Source: Gramella sp. KN1008 (GTDB taxonomy: Bacteria; Bacteroidota; Bacteroidia; Flavobacteriales; Flavobacteriaceae). Taken from it: a stretch of 64,000 nt of DNA. The stretch is from NCBI RefSeq assembly GCF_004332155.1, contig NZ_SJDV01000002.1, positions 62,001-126,000 on the forward strand, in the 5' to 3' direction. Positions 51,232 to 60,190 of this stretch are shown piece after piece. The notes below the pieces were generated by a model that was not told where the DNA came from, made no database searches, and saw only the letters and a program-made list of their open reading frames with translations. The position numbers and the translations under genes are program-made. The first letter of the stretch is position 1. Each line of letters begins with the position of its first letter.

Positions 51232-52023
51232 TTATTTGATTTTAAAACTTGAAGAGGCTTTATCAAAATGAATAAGATGACTGGGGAAAAGATCATTAAA
51301 AGCTTCAGAATTGATGAGATCCAGAGGTTTTCCAAAAAGAGCTTTTTTATCCTTCAGAATAAGTAGCTTGTCGCATAGCTGTAATGCCAGGTTGATCTCG
51401 TGAGAAGCAAACAGAATGGCTTTGTTGGTCTCACGACTAAGTTGTTGTAATAATTTTAACACATAAGCTTTGTGATAAAGGTCCAGGTGAGTGGTGGGTT
51501 CATCTAAAATTATAAGTGAGGTGTCCTGAGCCAGGGCCCGGGCGATTAACACTTTCTGAAACTGCCCGTCACTTAGTTCATGGCATTTTTTGTTCTTTAT
51601 ATCTTCAATATTTACCAGCCTGATGGCGTGCATCACCTTTTTAAGGTCCTTTTTGTTCAGTCTTCCTATCCAGTTGGTATATGGTTGCCTGCCAAGAGCC
51701 ACCAGTTCCAGTACGCTAAGATTTTTTGAGATCAGCTGTTCTGTGAGTACCAGACTGATGTTCTTCGAAAGCTCGGAAGCATCGGTTTTTGACAAATCAC
51801 TTTCAGATATAAACACCTTTCCTCTAAGTATTTGCTGTATCCCACTTAAAGTTCTTAATAAAGTGGATTTTCCTGCGCCATTGACCCCAATTACCGCTAC
51901 AAGCTCACCTTCTTTTATTTCAATATCGATTCCTGAAACGATGATATGGGTGTCATTTTTCTTTCGGTAACCTATGCTCAGGTTATCGGTTTTCAAAACG
52001 ATATTTGAAGATTCGGTACTCAC
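51232..52023 (-). CDS. btuD: ABC transporter ATPase, vitamin B12 type
   Basis: This 263-residue ATPase carries Walker A GVNGAGKSTLL, the signature region LSDGQFQKVLIARAL and Walker B SLIILDEPTTHLD, followed by the H-loop in ASHEINLA. The sequence fits the FecE/BtuD group serving metal-chelate and cobalamin permeases. It starts 1 bp after the permease gene, completing a permease-ATPase-binding protein set. Specificity for corrinoids is inferred from the divergent riboswitch-controlled receptor; iron-chelate import is the alternative. Confidence 0.85.
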   Translation of the reverse strand: MSTESSNIVLKTDNLSIGYRKKNDTHIIVSGIDIEIKEGELVAVIGVNGAGKSTLLRTLSGIQQILRGKVFISESDLSKTDASELSKNISLVLTEQLISKNLSVLELVALGRQPYTNWIGRLNKKDLKKVMHAIRLVNIEDIKNKKCHELSDGQFQKVLIARALAQDTSLIILDEPTTHLDLYHKAYVLKLLQQLSRETNKAILFASHEINLALQLCDKLLILKDKKALFGKPLDLINSEAFNDLFPSHLIHFDKASSSFKIK

Positions 52024-53055
52024 TTAAAAATTAAATTTTCTTTTCCTTACCAGAAGCCATATTACTACGGGAGCTCCAATCAGCGAAGTTATCGCATTTA
52101 TGGGTAAACTGAATTCACTTCCCGGAAGTTGTGCGATGATATCACAGATAAGCATTAAGATCGCACCACCAAATATCACAGCCGGAACCAGAGTTACGTG
52201 GTTGGCTGATGGGATTACCTGTCTTACCAAATGGGGAACGGCCAGACCAACAAAGGCAATAGGCCCGGCAAAAGCCGTGATACTCCCAGCCAGTAAACTG
52301 GTTGCAATGATGATCATAAAACGGTTCCTTTTGATATTCGTTCCTAGGCTTCGTGCGTATTGTTCCCCCAGCAACAGGGAATTCAGATTCTTTATGCTGC
52401 CAATACTGATCAAAATTCCGATAATCCAGAACAAACCAAGGATAATAACTTCATTCCAGCTGAGGTTTCCAAGGCTTCCGTAAGACCAGAAAACATATTG
52501 CTGCAGCTGCGATGCAGGACTGAAGTATGCCAGAACGCTAACTATAGCAGCTGTAAGACTCGCAAACATCAATCCTATGATAAGTATTGCCATCGTATCT
52601 CTTAAGCGGATAGAAGCCAGGATAACGGCGAATAGAACCAGTAAACTTCCCAGACTTGAAGCTATCACCAGGCTCCATTTGGATAATAGGATAGCAGCGA
52701 AGGAGGCTCCAAATATTGATGCTCCCATAAAAACGAGAGCGACTCCCAGACTTGCTCCACTGCTTAATCCAAGCACATAAGGGCCTGCCAGCGGATTTCT
52801 GAAAAGGGTTTGCATTAAAAGTCCGCTAACCGCTAAACCAGATCCGGTTATGATCGCTGTAATTGCTTTCGGTAGCCGGTAATTAAGAATGATATATCGC
52901 CAGGTATCCTTATCAACCTCAAATCCCAGCAGGGCAGAGGTGACATCGGCAACCGGGATATTTACCGAACCTAAACTGATATTGAACAGTCCGGTGAGAA
53001 TTACGGCCAGAAACAATATGATAAGCGCGAAAGTATATTTTCTCTGACTCAGCAT
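52024..53055 (-). CDS. btuC: FecCD/BtuC-type ABC transporter permease
   Basis: This 343-residue membrane protein has about ten hydrophobic helices and the family signatures NPLAGPYVLGLSSGASLGVA and GPIAFVGLAVPHLVRQ, plus a C-terminal GAPVVIWLLVRKR. It forms the channel of an importer for corrinoids or chelated metals. Its start overlaps by 1 bp the end of the binding-protein gene, and the ATPase gene follows immediately. Confidence 0.88.
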   Translation of the reverse strand: MLSQRKYTFALIILFLAVILTGLFNISLGSVNIPVADVTSALLGFEVDKDTWRYIILNYRLPKAITAIITGSGLAVSGLLMQTLFRNPLAGPYVLGLSSGASLGVALVFMGASIFGASFAAILLSKWSLVIASSLGSLLVLFAVILASIRLRDTMAILIIGLMFASLTAAIVSVLAYFSPASQLQQYVFWSYGSLGNLSWNEVIILGLFWIIGILISIGSIKNLNSLLLGEQYARSLGTNIKRNRFMIIIATSLLAGSITAFAGPIAFVGLAVPHLVRQVIPSANHVTLVPAVIFGGAILMLICDIIAQLPGSEFSLPINAITSLIGAPVVIWLLVRKRKFNF

Positions 53056-54188
53056 TATTTAAGCGGTTTGTAGAATACCGGTTTGTGATCATTTAAAAGG
53101 TCTGGGTGAAATATTGAAATAAGGTCTTTCAAAATAAGATCCGGCCTTTGCGGACCAAGCTCATAAAATGTGATTCCGCCCGTTTCGCCGCTTGAAAGAC
53201 TTACACTGTATACGTTCTTATCCCTTACAGCTTTAAACCTTTTATAATGTTCAGATTCATTGTAAAGTTGCTCGTAAGAGATGAATTGACCAGAACTCAC
53301 CCAGTATTTGGCGTCTTCAGCTTTTTCCAGCACACTTTCAAAGGCAAGAGATAAACTTCCGTCCCCTTCGGTGTCTGAATAGAGGTAATCGGCATTCGCA
53401 TCTTTTATAAACTGTGCCTGCCATGAATTTCCATAAGGCATATACCATTTGTCGTTGTACATGGATCCTGCAATCACCGTTGGCTTTTCTTCACTGGTTG
53501 CTGCCAGTTCCTTTGCACTCAGGTATTCATTTTTTATTTCCCTGAATATTTCCCCGGCTTTTTTTTCCTTTCCGAATAAAGCCCCAAAGAATTTTATCCA
53601 TTCAGCCTTTCCTAAAGGCGTTGATTCGGTCCAGTCTCCATTATAAATAACGGGAATCCCGGTTTTCTGAATGGTCTCAAAACTTTTATTCGATGCATTT
53701 ATAGCGAAGCCAATAACCGCATCTGGCGAGAGGTCTATAAGGACTTCGGTGTTTATATTTTCATTCTGGCCCAGTTCCGAAATTTCTCCATTATTAATAA
53801 GCTTCCGGGTTCTTTCTGAAGAGATATAATTAAGGCCGGGAAAACCTACTAACCTCTCTTCTTCATTTAAAGCTTCCAGAGCAGGAATATGCGTTGTAGA
53901 TGTAACCACGATGTTTTTCACGGGAACTTCAACTTTTTGATCATATTTCAGCTTTTCCGGAATTTCAGCATTCTTTTCAGAAAGAAGGTATATGAAGGGA
54001 TCCTCTGCTTCCGGCCAGGGAGTGTTCACCTTCAAAATGCTGTAATTTTCGAATTTGATGATACTAAATCCTTTTGCATCTTCAATTTCAACTTTCTCGC
54101 CTTTCTCAACTTGTGGCGATTCAGTCTTTTTTGAATTTTGGCAGGAAACGAATCCCAGAATAAGAAATATGATAACTATTCTTTTCAA
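53055..54188 (-). CDS. btuF: Periplasmic corrinoid-binding lipoprotein (BtuF-like)
   Basis: This protein has 377 residues from a TTG start at 54188. The longest frame begins at another TTG (54209), which overlaps a -7 box (TACTTTTG, minus strand 54214-54207); the inner TTG gives a clean lipoprotein signal (KRIVIIFLILGFVSC, Cys16). The mature part is a TroA/FhuD-like helical-backbone binding protein with VVTSTTHIPALEALNEEERL, LIDLSPDAVIGFA and VYSVS. The residues after Cys16 (QNSKKTES) are not acidic, so it should face the periplasm. It leads btuF-btuC-btuD. Confidence 0.82.
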   Translation of the reverse strand: MKRIVIIFLILGFVSCQNSKKTESPQVEKGEKVEIEDAKGFSIIKFENYSILKVNTPWPEAEDPFIYLLSEKNAEIPEKLKYDQKVEVPVKNIVVTSTTHIPALEALNEEERLVGFPGLNYISSERTRKLINNGEISELGQNENINTEVLIDLSPDAVIGFAINASNKSFETIQKTGIPVIYNGDWTESTPLGKAEWIKFFGALFGKEKKAGEIFREIKNEYLSAKELAATSEEKPTVIAGSMYNDKWYMPYGNSWQAQFIKDANADYLYSDTEGDGSLSLAFESVLEKAEDAKYWVSSGQFISYEQLYNESEHYKRFKAVRDKNVYSVSLSSGETGGITFYELGPQRPDLILKDLISIFHPDLLNDHKPVFYKPLK

Positions 54189-54266
54189 AACCGGTTGTTT
54201 GGAGTTCAAAAGTAAGATTATTTAACTTTTTGATCTTACTGCTAAACATATTTGTTTATTTTCGCA

Positions 54267-54600
54267 TTGAAATTTTGGTTCAGCGCCGATTTATTTCTGC
54301 GTGGATTAAAAGGGAATCAGGGGAAGTACGATTTAGGAATTTGGAAGTACGAATTTTTCAAATAACTGAATCGCCTTATAAGAAAATTGGAATTTGTAAT
54401 TCTAATTTCTTAATTCTACTTCATAAGCCTGAGCTGTTCCCGCAACTGTACGCTTTGTCCGCCCGTGGCGGATGGCTGCAATAATTCTTCAAACCACTGT
54501 CTGCCTCCGGTAGATGGGAAGGTGAATTGCAGTACGCAAGCCAGGAGACCTGCCTGAATTTCAAACTAGTATCGAGTGACTTTCGGGATAAAGGTCGGCA
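54267..54600 (+). promoter_or_regulatory. Cobalamin riboswitch upstream of btuB
   Basis: Conserved boxes are read in order: AAAAGGGAA (54308-54316), GCTGTTCCCGCAACTGTA (54433-54450), CCACTG (54494-54499), GGGAAGG (54516-54522) and the B12 box AAGCCAGGAGACCTGCC (54538-54554). GGGAA/TTCCC and TCAGG/CCTGA form the central stems, and the outer stem uses GAAATT...TTCAG with CTGAATTTC. A hairpin GACTTT/AAAGGTC (54578-54596) with loop CGGG, complementary to CCCG at 54439-54442, ends just before the btuB ATG and is the likely expression platform, blocking translation when B12 is bound. About 106 nt replaces the short loop between TCAGG and CCTGA. The gene-free gap 54189-54604 otherwise holds the btuF promoter and an AGTAAGAT/ATCTTACT hairpin (54211-54240). 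Confidence 0.9.
54322..54427 (+). repeat. Palindromic insertion inside the riboswitch core
   Basis: This stretch lies between TCAGG (54317-54321) and CCTGA (54428-54432), where family members have a loop of about 7 nt. It holds the direct repeats GGAAGTACGATTT (54322-54334) and GGAAGTACGAATTT (54342-54355), and its right arm (54385-54422, ending AATTCTACTTC) is an imperfect inverted copy of the left. It looks like a small palindromic element that entered the loop. Confidence 0.6.
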
Positions 54601-54604
54601 GATT

Positions 54605-56434
54605 ATGAACAGAAACTTATACCATCTTATTTTCATCCTCTTTTGTTGCTGCTATAGTGCGGTGGCCCAGACTGATTCCATTAACTGGCTTGATGAAGTT
54701 CGTTTAAGCGATGTAAAGCTGAAACAGAATTCGGAAGGTCAGTTTGTAAAAGAGCTTGGGGATTCGCTGATCCGTCAGAATGAGCCTTTGCTTACCACTT
54801 TATTAAAATTCAATTCTCCTTTCTTTTTCCGGGAAAATGGATACGGAATGGTATCCTCAGTATCGGTGCGTGGAACGGGAGCAGCACAGACAGCTTTGGT
54901 TTGGAACGGGATCAATATCAATTCCCAGTTTACCGGACAGACCGATTTTAATACCATCAATACGCAGGTTTTTGATAATATAAGTCTAAGGCCGGGTGGT
55001 GGGAGTGTGGTTTATGGAAGCGGAGCCATTGGCGGCACCATTCATCTGAATAATGATTTTAGTTTTGAAGAAGAGCGGGAGAATTATCTGCAACTGGGTT
55101 ATGGTAGTTTTGACACTTATCAGGCCAATTATAATGGCAGTTTTTCCAATGAAAAGACCAGTTTGAATATCGCTATTTCCGGAATCAGTTCAGAAAATGA
55201 TTATAAATACCTCGGCACCGATAAGCAGAATGAAAATGGTGATTTTTACAATGTTTCCCTGAACACTTCCCTGGCCGGATGGCTGAATGATGCAAATATT
55301 CTGAAGTTCTATTCGAATTATTATCAGGGAGATCGTGGTTTTTCGGGGACTCTGAATCTTCCATCCAACAGTAAATATGAAGATAGAAATTCAAGAAATC
55401 TGTTTGAATGGAAATCCTTCCTGGGAAGTTTCACAAGCAGTCTGAAGCTTGCCTGGATACGGGAAGAGTTCAAATATTATGAGAACAGGAATTCTGATAA
55501 TTTCAGTTTTGGGGAGGCTGATACCGGGATCGTGAAATATGATCTGGGATACGAGGTGTCTTCTCACATCAAACTGAATTTCATTGCCGATTATACCAAT
55601 ATTAATGGGGGAGGTTCGGGTATAGAAAATGCAGAACGAAGAGTCGGAGGATTTTCGGGTTTGTGGAGTCATGAGTTGGGTAAATTGAATTATGAGCTAA
55701 GCCTACGGCAGGAACTAACCGATAATTACGATTCTCCTTTACTGTTTTCAGCCGGTGTCAATTTTCGGTTTTCAGAAAATTATCTTCTTCGCATTAATAC
55801 ATCCAGGAATTTTAGGATTCCTACTTTCAATGATCTATTCTGGCAGTCAGGAGGAAATAGGGAACTGGATCCCGAAACTTCATTACAAGGAGAGATCGGA
55901 AATGAGATCAGGTTTCAGAACTTTCAGTTCAATCTTACGGCCTATTTCATGGATATTGATGATCTTATCCGTTGGATCCCGGGTGAAGATGGTATGTGGC
56001 GCCCTTTGAATACTTCCAGTGTACATAATTACGGAATTGAATCATTCGCCAGCTGGTTTACGAATATTGGTCAGAATCCCATACGAATAAGCGGAAATTA
56101 TGCATTTACCCGATCTATAAATCAGGAAAGTGACAAACAACTGATTTATACTCCGCAACATAAACTTACATTTTCTGCGGGTTATGAAATTGGAGATCTG
56201 TCTTTTTCTTTACAATCTCTTTATAACGGAAGTATCTATACCTCCTCAGACAACAAGTACGAGCTGGATTCTTATAAACTTGTCAACCTGGGAGCAGGAT
56301 ATGCGATCACCAAAACGCCCGAAACAAGACTGGAATTTCGGGTAAATAACCTTTTTAATGAAAAATACCAAAGTCTGCCTTCCCGTATTATGCCCGGAAG
56401 GTCCTTTAATACATCACTAACTATCAAATTTTAA
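54605..56434 (+). CDS. btuB: TonB-dependent vitamin B12 receptor (BtuB-like)
   Basis: This protein has 609 residues from ATG 54605. The longer open frame from 54527 runs through the riboswitch and is not used. A signal peptide (1-21, ending SAVAQ) precedes a TonB-box-like stretch (LDEVRLSDVKL), the plug domain (about 45-150, with VSVRGTGAAQTALVWNGINI and LRPGGGSVVYGSGAIGG) and a 22-strand barrel ending in aromatic-rich RSFNTSLTIKF. The length fits BtuB. No SusC-type N-terminal domain is present. Cobalamin-riboswitch control and a downstream BtuG-like lipoprotein (2-bp gap) support corrinoid uptake. Confidence 0.9.
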   Translation: MNRNLYHLIFILFCCCYSAVAQTDSINWLDEVRLSDVKLKQNSEGQFVKELGDSLIRQNEPLLTTLLKFNSPFFFRENGYGMVSSVSVRGTGAAQTALVWNGININSQFTGQTDFNTINTQVFDNISLRPGGGSVVYGSGAIGGTIHLNNDFSFEEERENYLQLGYGSFDTYQANYNGSFSNEKTSLNIAISGISSENDYKYLGTDKQNENGDFYNVSLNTSLAGWLNDANILKFYSNYYQGDRGFSGTLNLPSNSKYEDRNSRNLFEWKSFLGSFTSSLKLAWIREEFKYYENRNSDNFSFGEADTGIVKYDLGYEVSSHIKLNFIADYTNINGGGSGIENAERRVGGFSGLWSHELGKLNYELSLRQELTDNYDSPLLFSAGVNFRFSENYLLRINTSRNFRIPTFNDLFWQSGGNRELDPETSLQGEIGNEIRFQNFQFNLTAYFMDIDDLIRWIPGEDGMWRPLNTSSVHNYGIESFASWFTNIGQNPIRISGNYAFTRSINQESDKQLIYTPQHKLTFSAGYEIGDLSFSLQSLYNGSIYTSSDNKYELDSYKLVNLGAGYAITKTPETRLEFRVNNLFNEKYQSLPSRIMPGRSFNTSLTIKF

Positions 56435-56436
56435 CT

Positions 56437-57501
56437 ATGAATTATAAGCACTTATTACTATCCTTTGTTTTCCTTTTTAATTCCTGTGAAAAGGATACCG
56501 ATTGTTGCCCAATGCTCGAAGAAAAAGCCGAATTCCAGTCTGGTATCCTTATCCTGAATGAAGGAAATTATGGACGTGGCAATGCTTCCGTTAGCTTTAT
56601 TGACAGTGATATGGAAGAAATGCAGAGCAGTATCTTTTTTAATATTAACGGCCGTGATCTTGGAGATACTGCCCAGAATATCAAAATGCATGAAGAATTT
56701 GCAATAATAGTTGTGAATGCGTCCAACAAGTTAGAGATCGTAAATCGATATACTTTTGAAAGCATCGCCACGATAGATGTTGAACTTATGAATCCGCGCT
56801 ATGCAGAAGTGGTAAACGATAAGATTTACGTTAGCAACTGGGGTGACGGGATGGATCCTGATGATGATTTTGTGGCTGTTTTTGAGCTTTCAGATTTTTC
56901 ATTTCTAAAGTCGATTTCCGTGGCTGAAGGTCCGGAAAAAGTTCTGGCTGCTAATGATAAAGTATTTGTGGCCCATAAAGGAGGTTTTTCTTATAACAAT
57001 ATAGTTTCTGTTATTAATACTCCGAATAATGAAGTTGAGACTGAAATAGAGGTGGGGGATCTTCCCAATTCAATGGTACTGGAAGGAAATGACCTCTGGG
57101 TTTTATCAGGTGGTAAACCGTCATATGCAGAAACAGAGACAGCGGGGAAACTTTCCAGGATCGATATTACTAATAATCAGGTTACGGAGGAATTTGATTT
57201 TCAGGACAGGAGCCTTCATCCCGATAATCTGAACCTGGAAGGAAATAATGCTTACCTAACCATTGGAAAAACGCTATTTAGCTATGATATGAATACGAAG
57301 CAGCCAACTTCTGAATTTAAACTTGAAGAGCCGGCATTTTTATACGGTTTTGGGATCCATAACGGGAAAGTATATGTAGCATCGCCAAATGCTGATTTCA
57401 CCGGAGATGGTACACTTTATATTTATGATCTGGTGAATGGTAATTTATCCGATCAGTTTTCTGTAGGTGTGAATCCCAATGGCATTTATTTCAATGATTA
57501 A
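56437..57501 (+). CDS. BtuG-like surface beta-propeller lipoprotein
   Basis: This 354-residue lipoprotein (lipobox FNSC, Cys17) has acidic residues after the cysteine (EKDTD), like Bacteroidota surface-export signals. The mature part is a YncE/DUF5074-type propeller with repeated strands such as GILILNEGNYGRGNASVSFI, KIYVSNWGDGMDPDDDFVAV and SMVLEGNDLWVLSGGKPSYA. Bacteroides BtuG, a surface propeller that captures B12 and caps BtuB, has this size, fold and position. Here it follows btuB by 2 bp on the riboswitch-controlled transcript. The role is inferred from this match; sequence identity was not measured. Confidence 0.78.
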   Translation: MNYKHLLLSFVFLFNSCEKDTDCCPMLEEKAEFQSGILILNEGNYGRGNASVSFIDSDMEEMQSSIFFNINGRDLGDTAQNIKMHEEFAIIVVNASNKLEIVNRYTFESIATIDVELMNPRYAEVVNDKIYVSNWGDGMDPDDDFVAVFELSDFSFLKSISVAEGPEKVLAANDKVFVAHKGGFSYNNIVSVINTPNNEVETEIEVGDLPNSMVLEGNDLWVLSGGKPSYAETETAGKLSRIDITNNQVTEEFDFQDRSLHPDNLNLEGNNAYLTIGKTLFSYDMNTKQPTSEFKLEEPAFLYGFGIHNGKVYVASPNADFTGDGTLYIYDLVNGNLSDQFSVGVNPNGIYFND

Positions 57502-57509
57502 TTAATAAT

Positions 57510-57537
57510 AAACCCCCACAAAAGCGGGGGTTTATTT
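57510..57537. terminator. Bidirectional terminator after the B12 receptor operon
   Basis: The 8-bp stem AAACCCCC/GGGGGTTT with an 8-nt loop is flanked by T-rich sequence on both strands. It separates the btuG-like gene from the convergent S41 protease gene. Confidence 0.8.
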
Positions 57538-57552
57538 GTATTCAGTTCAGGA

Positions 57553-59094
57553 TTATTCTTTTCCAAAGTTTACTCCCGGTTTTTTATCTTTAAGTAAGGG
57601 GAGGTCGTCTACATACATTCTTTGATAAACTGGATCGTTAGAGTTGCCGTCATAAGGTAATTCAGAAAGTATTCCTTTTTTCTCGAATGCCTGCTGTAGC
57701 CTTGTATTGCTTTGAATATCATTAAGGGCCAGAGCAAGAAGAGGCTCCGATGGATCGCCTAATACACCATAAGTACTAACATACTCCTGCTGTTCAATAT
57801 CCGGGATCAAACCATCAGGGTAAGCTTCTCCATCTTTATTGGTAGAAGTATATATCAATGGCTGAATTGCATACTTATGATCGGGGTTTACATTTTCTTT
57901 AGTCCAGTAAGGTACGTCACCATCATACAATGTAACCGAAGCCTGTACTTTACCAACTGTCTTGGTGCCAACATGTATTACGTCTATATGGGACGCCAGT
58001 CCATTTATCACAAGTTCACTGGCAGAAGCCGATGATGCGGTAGCAATAATATATACCTTATCCAGGTTAAGACTATTTATAGGCATAGGAGTGTGATCTT
58101 CATGTCCCGGATCTGATTCATCTCCGTCAAAAATCATATCATCAAACTTATCCAGGAGTGCCTCCGGATTCTGACTCTCATACGCTGCCTGCCAATCACT
58201 ATTCCATTGCTGCCGAATAAGTACTTCACCTTTAAACTGTCCAGTAATCATACTGGCCAGATCTACTGCTGACGTTACTCTTCCACCAGGGTTATATCTT
58301 AAATCTAAAACTAGCTCAGTTACACCATCAGCTTTAAACTGTCCAAATGCATCATTCAGCTCCTTATCAAAATCGTGAGTAAATCTATTGTACATTAGGT
58401 AACCAACATTTATTCCATCAAGATCTATAGTTTTAGCAACCAGGATAGGATTCTCGGTTAAGGTTACTTTGGTCAGTGTGACAGTTTCATTTGTACTTAC
58501 AACCCCATTTTCCTGGATTTCTCCATAGGTTAGATTCAGGGTTTCATTTGACAATAATTGATTAATATTACTGGAAGTGAATTTTGTTCCATCTACTTCA
58601 GTAAAAACCATACCTCTTTTTATTTCTTTTGCATCGGCTGGGGAACCAGGAACAACATATCTAACGGCAATGAACCAGTTGTTACAGGTTTCGCAAACCG
58701 GTCCTGCCCCTATATTCATTCCAGTAGTGGTACGGATGCCTGAAAAACTATTTTCAAGAGCTTCATAATCATCAACCATAAAACTGAATTCATCTACATC
58801 TCCATACTTATAAACTAAGCCATCATAAAAAAGATCTTCTGGATTGTTCCAGTCTTCTAAATAAGAATTTAATTCTGCTTGTGTAGTGAAATAATCATCT
58901 TGAAGAACCTCTACATTGTCTTTATAGAGATAAATAAAGTTCATCCCCTTCCAGATAAAATCTTTGATTTCCAATTCCAGATTATCCTTAGGTTCTTCTC
59001 CGGTTACCGGGCTGTCATCTACATCATCCTTGGAACATGAGACCAATATTCCTCCGGTTAGAATGAACAGTAGTAAATATTTATATACTTTCAT
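57553..59094 (-). CDS. S41 family peptidase lipoprotein
   Basis: This 513-residue protein has a lipobox at LVSC (Cys20) followed by SKDDVDDS, an acidic stretch that suggests export to the cell surface. An N-terminal helical domain precedes a PDZ-like region (about 120-190), then the tail-specific protease core with LDLRYNPGGRVTSAVDLASM, the serine in ATASSASASELVINGL and the lysine in VGTKTVGKVQAS, the Ser-Lys dyad of S41. C-terminal processing proteases of this kind cleave unfolded or tagged proteins. It is transcribed alone, divergently from a second ECF sigma operon. Confidence 0.88.
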   Translation of the reverse strand: MKVYKYLLLFILTGGILVSCSKDDVDDSPVTGEEPKDNLELEIKDFIWKGMNFIYLYKDNVEVLQDDYFTTQAELNSYLEDWNNPEDLFYDGLVYKYGDVDEFSFMVDDYEALENSFSGIRTTTGMNIGAGPVCETCNNWFIAVRYVVPGSPADAKEIKRGMVFTEVDGTKFTSSNINQLLSNETLNLTYGEIQENGVVSTNETVTLTKVTLTENPILVAKTIDLDGINVGYLMYNRFTHDFDKELNDAFGQFKADGVTELVLDLRYNPGGRVTSAVDLASMITGQFKGEVLIRQQWNSDWQAAYESQNPEALLDKFDDMIFDGDESDPGHEDHTPMPINSLNLDKVYIIATASSASASELVINGLASHIDVIHVGTKTVGKVQASVTLYDGDVPYWTKENVNPDHKYAIQPLIYTSTNKDGEAYPDGLIPDIEQQEYVSTYGVLGDPSEPLLALALNDIQSNTRLQQAFEKKGILSELPYDGNSNDPVYQRMYVDDLPLLKDKKPGVNFGKE

Positions 59095-59227
59095 AAGTTA
59101 AAAATGGGTTATAACAATTTTTTTTCTAAAAATAGCTACAATCTTATAATTTAAAAATTAATTGTAACAAAACTGTTTATGACTCGTCGTAAAGTTGAGA
59201 AGGTTTCATAAACCAACCAAAAACCAT

Positions 59228-59737
59228 ATGAAAGAACGCACCTTCCTGAATATTATAGATCCTGTTAAGGATAAGATGTATCGCCTGGCGCTAAGGTTAC
59301 TTACGTCTAAAGAAGCGGCCGAAGACGCCACTCAGGAGGTTATTCTTAAACTATGGAGCCGTAAGGAAAGAATCAAGCATTATGCCAATGTAGAGGCATT
59401 TGCTATGACGGTAACCAAGAACTACTGTCTGGACCAGTTAAAATCCAAACAGAATAGCCATTTACGGATAGTTCATCAGAATTATCAAAGTCATGCGACA
59501 TCGCTACAAACCAAAGTGGAATTGAGTGACGAAATGGACTGGTTGCAAAAGATCGTTGAAACCCTGCCTGAGCAGCAGAAGATGATCTTTCAATTAAGAG
59601 ATATTGAACAATATGACTATGATGAGATTGCAGAGATCACGGAAATGAACCAGACGGCTATCCGTGTGGCTCTCTCCAGAGCGAGAAAAGCAATCAGAGA
59701 AAACTTAATAAAGAAACACAATTATGGAATTAGCTAA
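59228..59737 (+). CDS. ECF RNA polymerase sigma factor (second)
   Basis: This protein has 169 residues from ATG 59228; the frame runs back to a TTG at 59195, but MKERTFLNIIDPVKDKMYRL matches family starts. Region 2 is at about 10-75 (LTSKEAAEDATQEVILKLWS, FAMTVTKNYCLDQL) and region 4 at about 105-160 (LPEQQKMIFQLRDIEQYDYDEIAEITEMNQ, given as LPEQQKMIFQLRDIEQYDYD and EIAEITEMNQ). It overlaps the next gene by 14 bp, so translation is coupled. It heads a four-gene operon. Confidence 0.92.
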   Translation: MKERTFLNIIDPVKDKMYRLALRLLTSKEAAEDATQEVILKLWSRKERIKHYANVEAFAMTVTKNYCLDQLKSKQNSHLRIVHQNYQSHATSLQTKVELSDEMDWLQKIVETLPEQQKMIFQLRDIEQYDYDEIAEITEMNQTAIRVALSRARKAIRENLIKKHNYGIS

Positions 59738-60179
59738 AATTGAAAAACTGCTGGAGCGCTATGAAGATGGTAAGACTTCACTGGCTGAGGAAAATTTACT
59801 CAGAGAGTATTTCCTAAATGAGAATGTGCCGGAGCATTTAAGATCCTATCAGCTTATTTTCATGTTTTCAGCAAACCAGAAAAAAGAGACAATGCAAAGC
59901 AATCCCGGGATCAAATCACATAAAAACCGTAGAAAATGGTATTCCTGGACCTCTATCGCCGCCATTCTCATCGTCGCCTTAGGTGTGTTTTTCTTTAATG
60001 ATTCGTCACGAATGCTTAATGATAATGATTTAGGAACAATAAGTGATGAAGAACTGGCGCTGGAAAAGACAAAAGAGACCTTAAATATGGTTTCCCAGCT
60101 GATGAATGAAGGAACTGCAAACCTTGCGTACCTTAAAGAATTTAATAAGACTACAAACAAAATTTTAAAAACTGATTAA
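59724..60179 (+). CDS. Putative anti-sigma factor
   Basis: This 151-residue protein has a short cytoplasmic N-terminus (MELAKIEKLLERYEDGKTSL, AEENLLREYF) that looks like an anti-sigma helical domain, one transmembrane helix (about 72-91, WTSIAAILIVALGVFFFN) and an acidic helical periplasmic tail. The 14-bp overlap with the sigma gene is typical of sigma/anti-sigma pairs. No zinc-binding motif is seen. The assignment rests on topology and position. Confidence 0.75.
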   Translation: MELAKIEKLLERYEDGKTSLAEENLLREYFLNENVPEHLRSYQLIFMFSANQKKETMQSNPGIKSHKNRRKWYSWTSIAAILIVALGVFFFNDSSRMLNDNDLGTISDEELALEKTKETLNMVSQLMNEGTANLAYLKEFNKTTNKILKTD

Positions 60180-60190
60180 TACTAGAAACT

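Noticed and set aside
54527..54604. Upstream extension of the btuB reading frame
   Set aside because: It would translate the B12 box and expression platform of the riboswitch; the signal peptide begins at ATG 54605.
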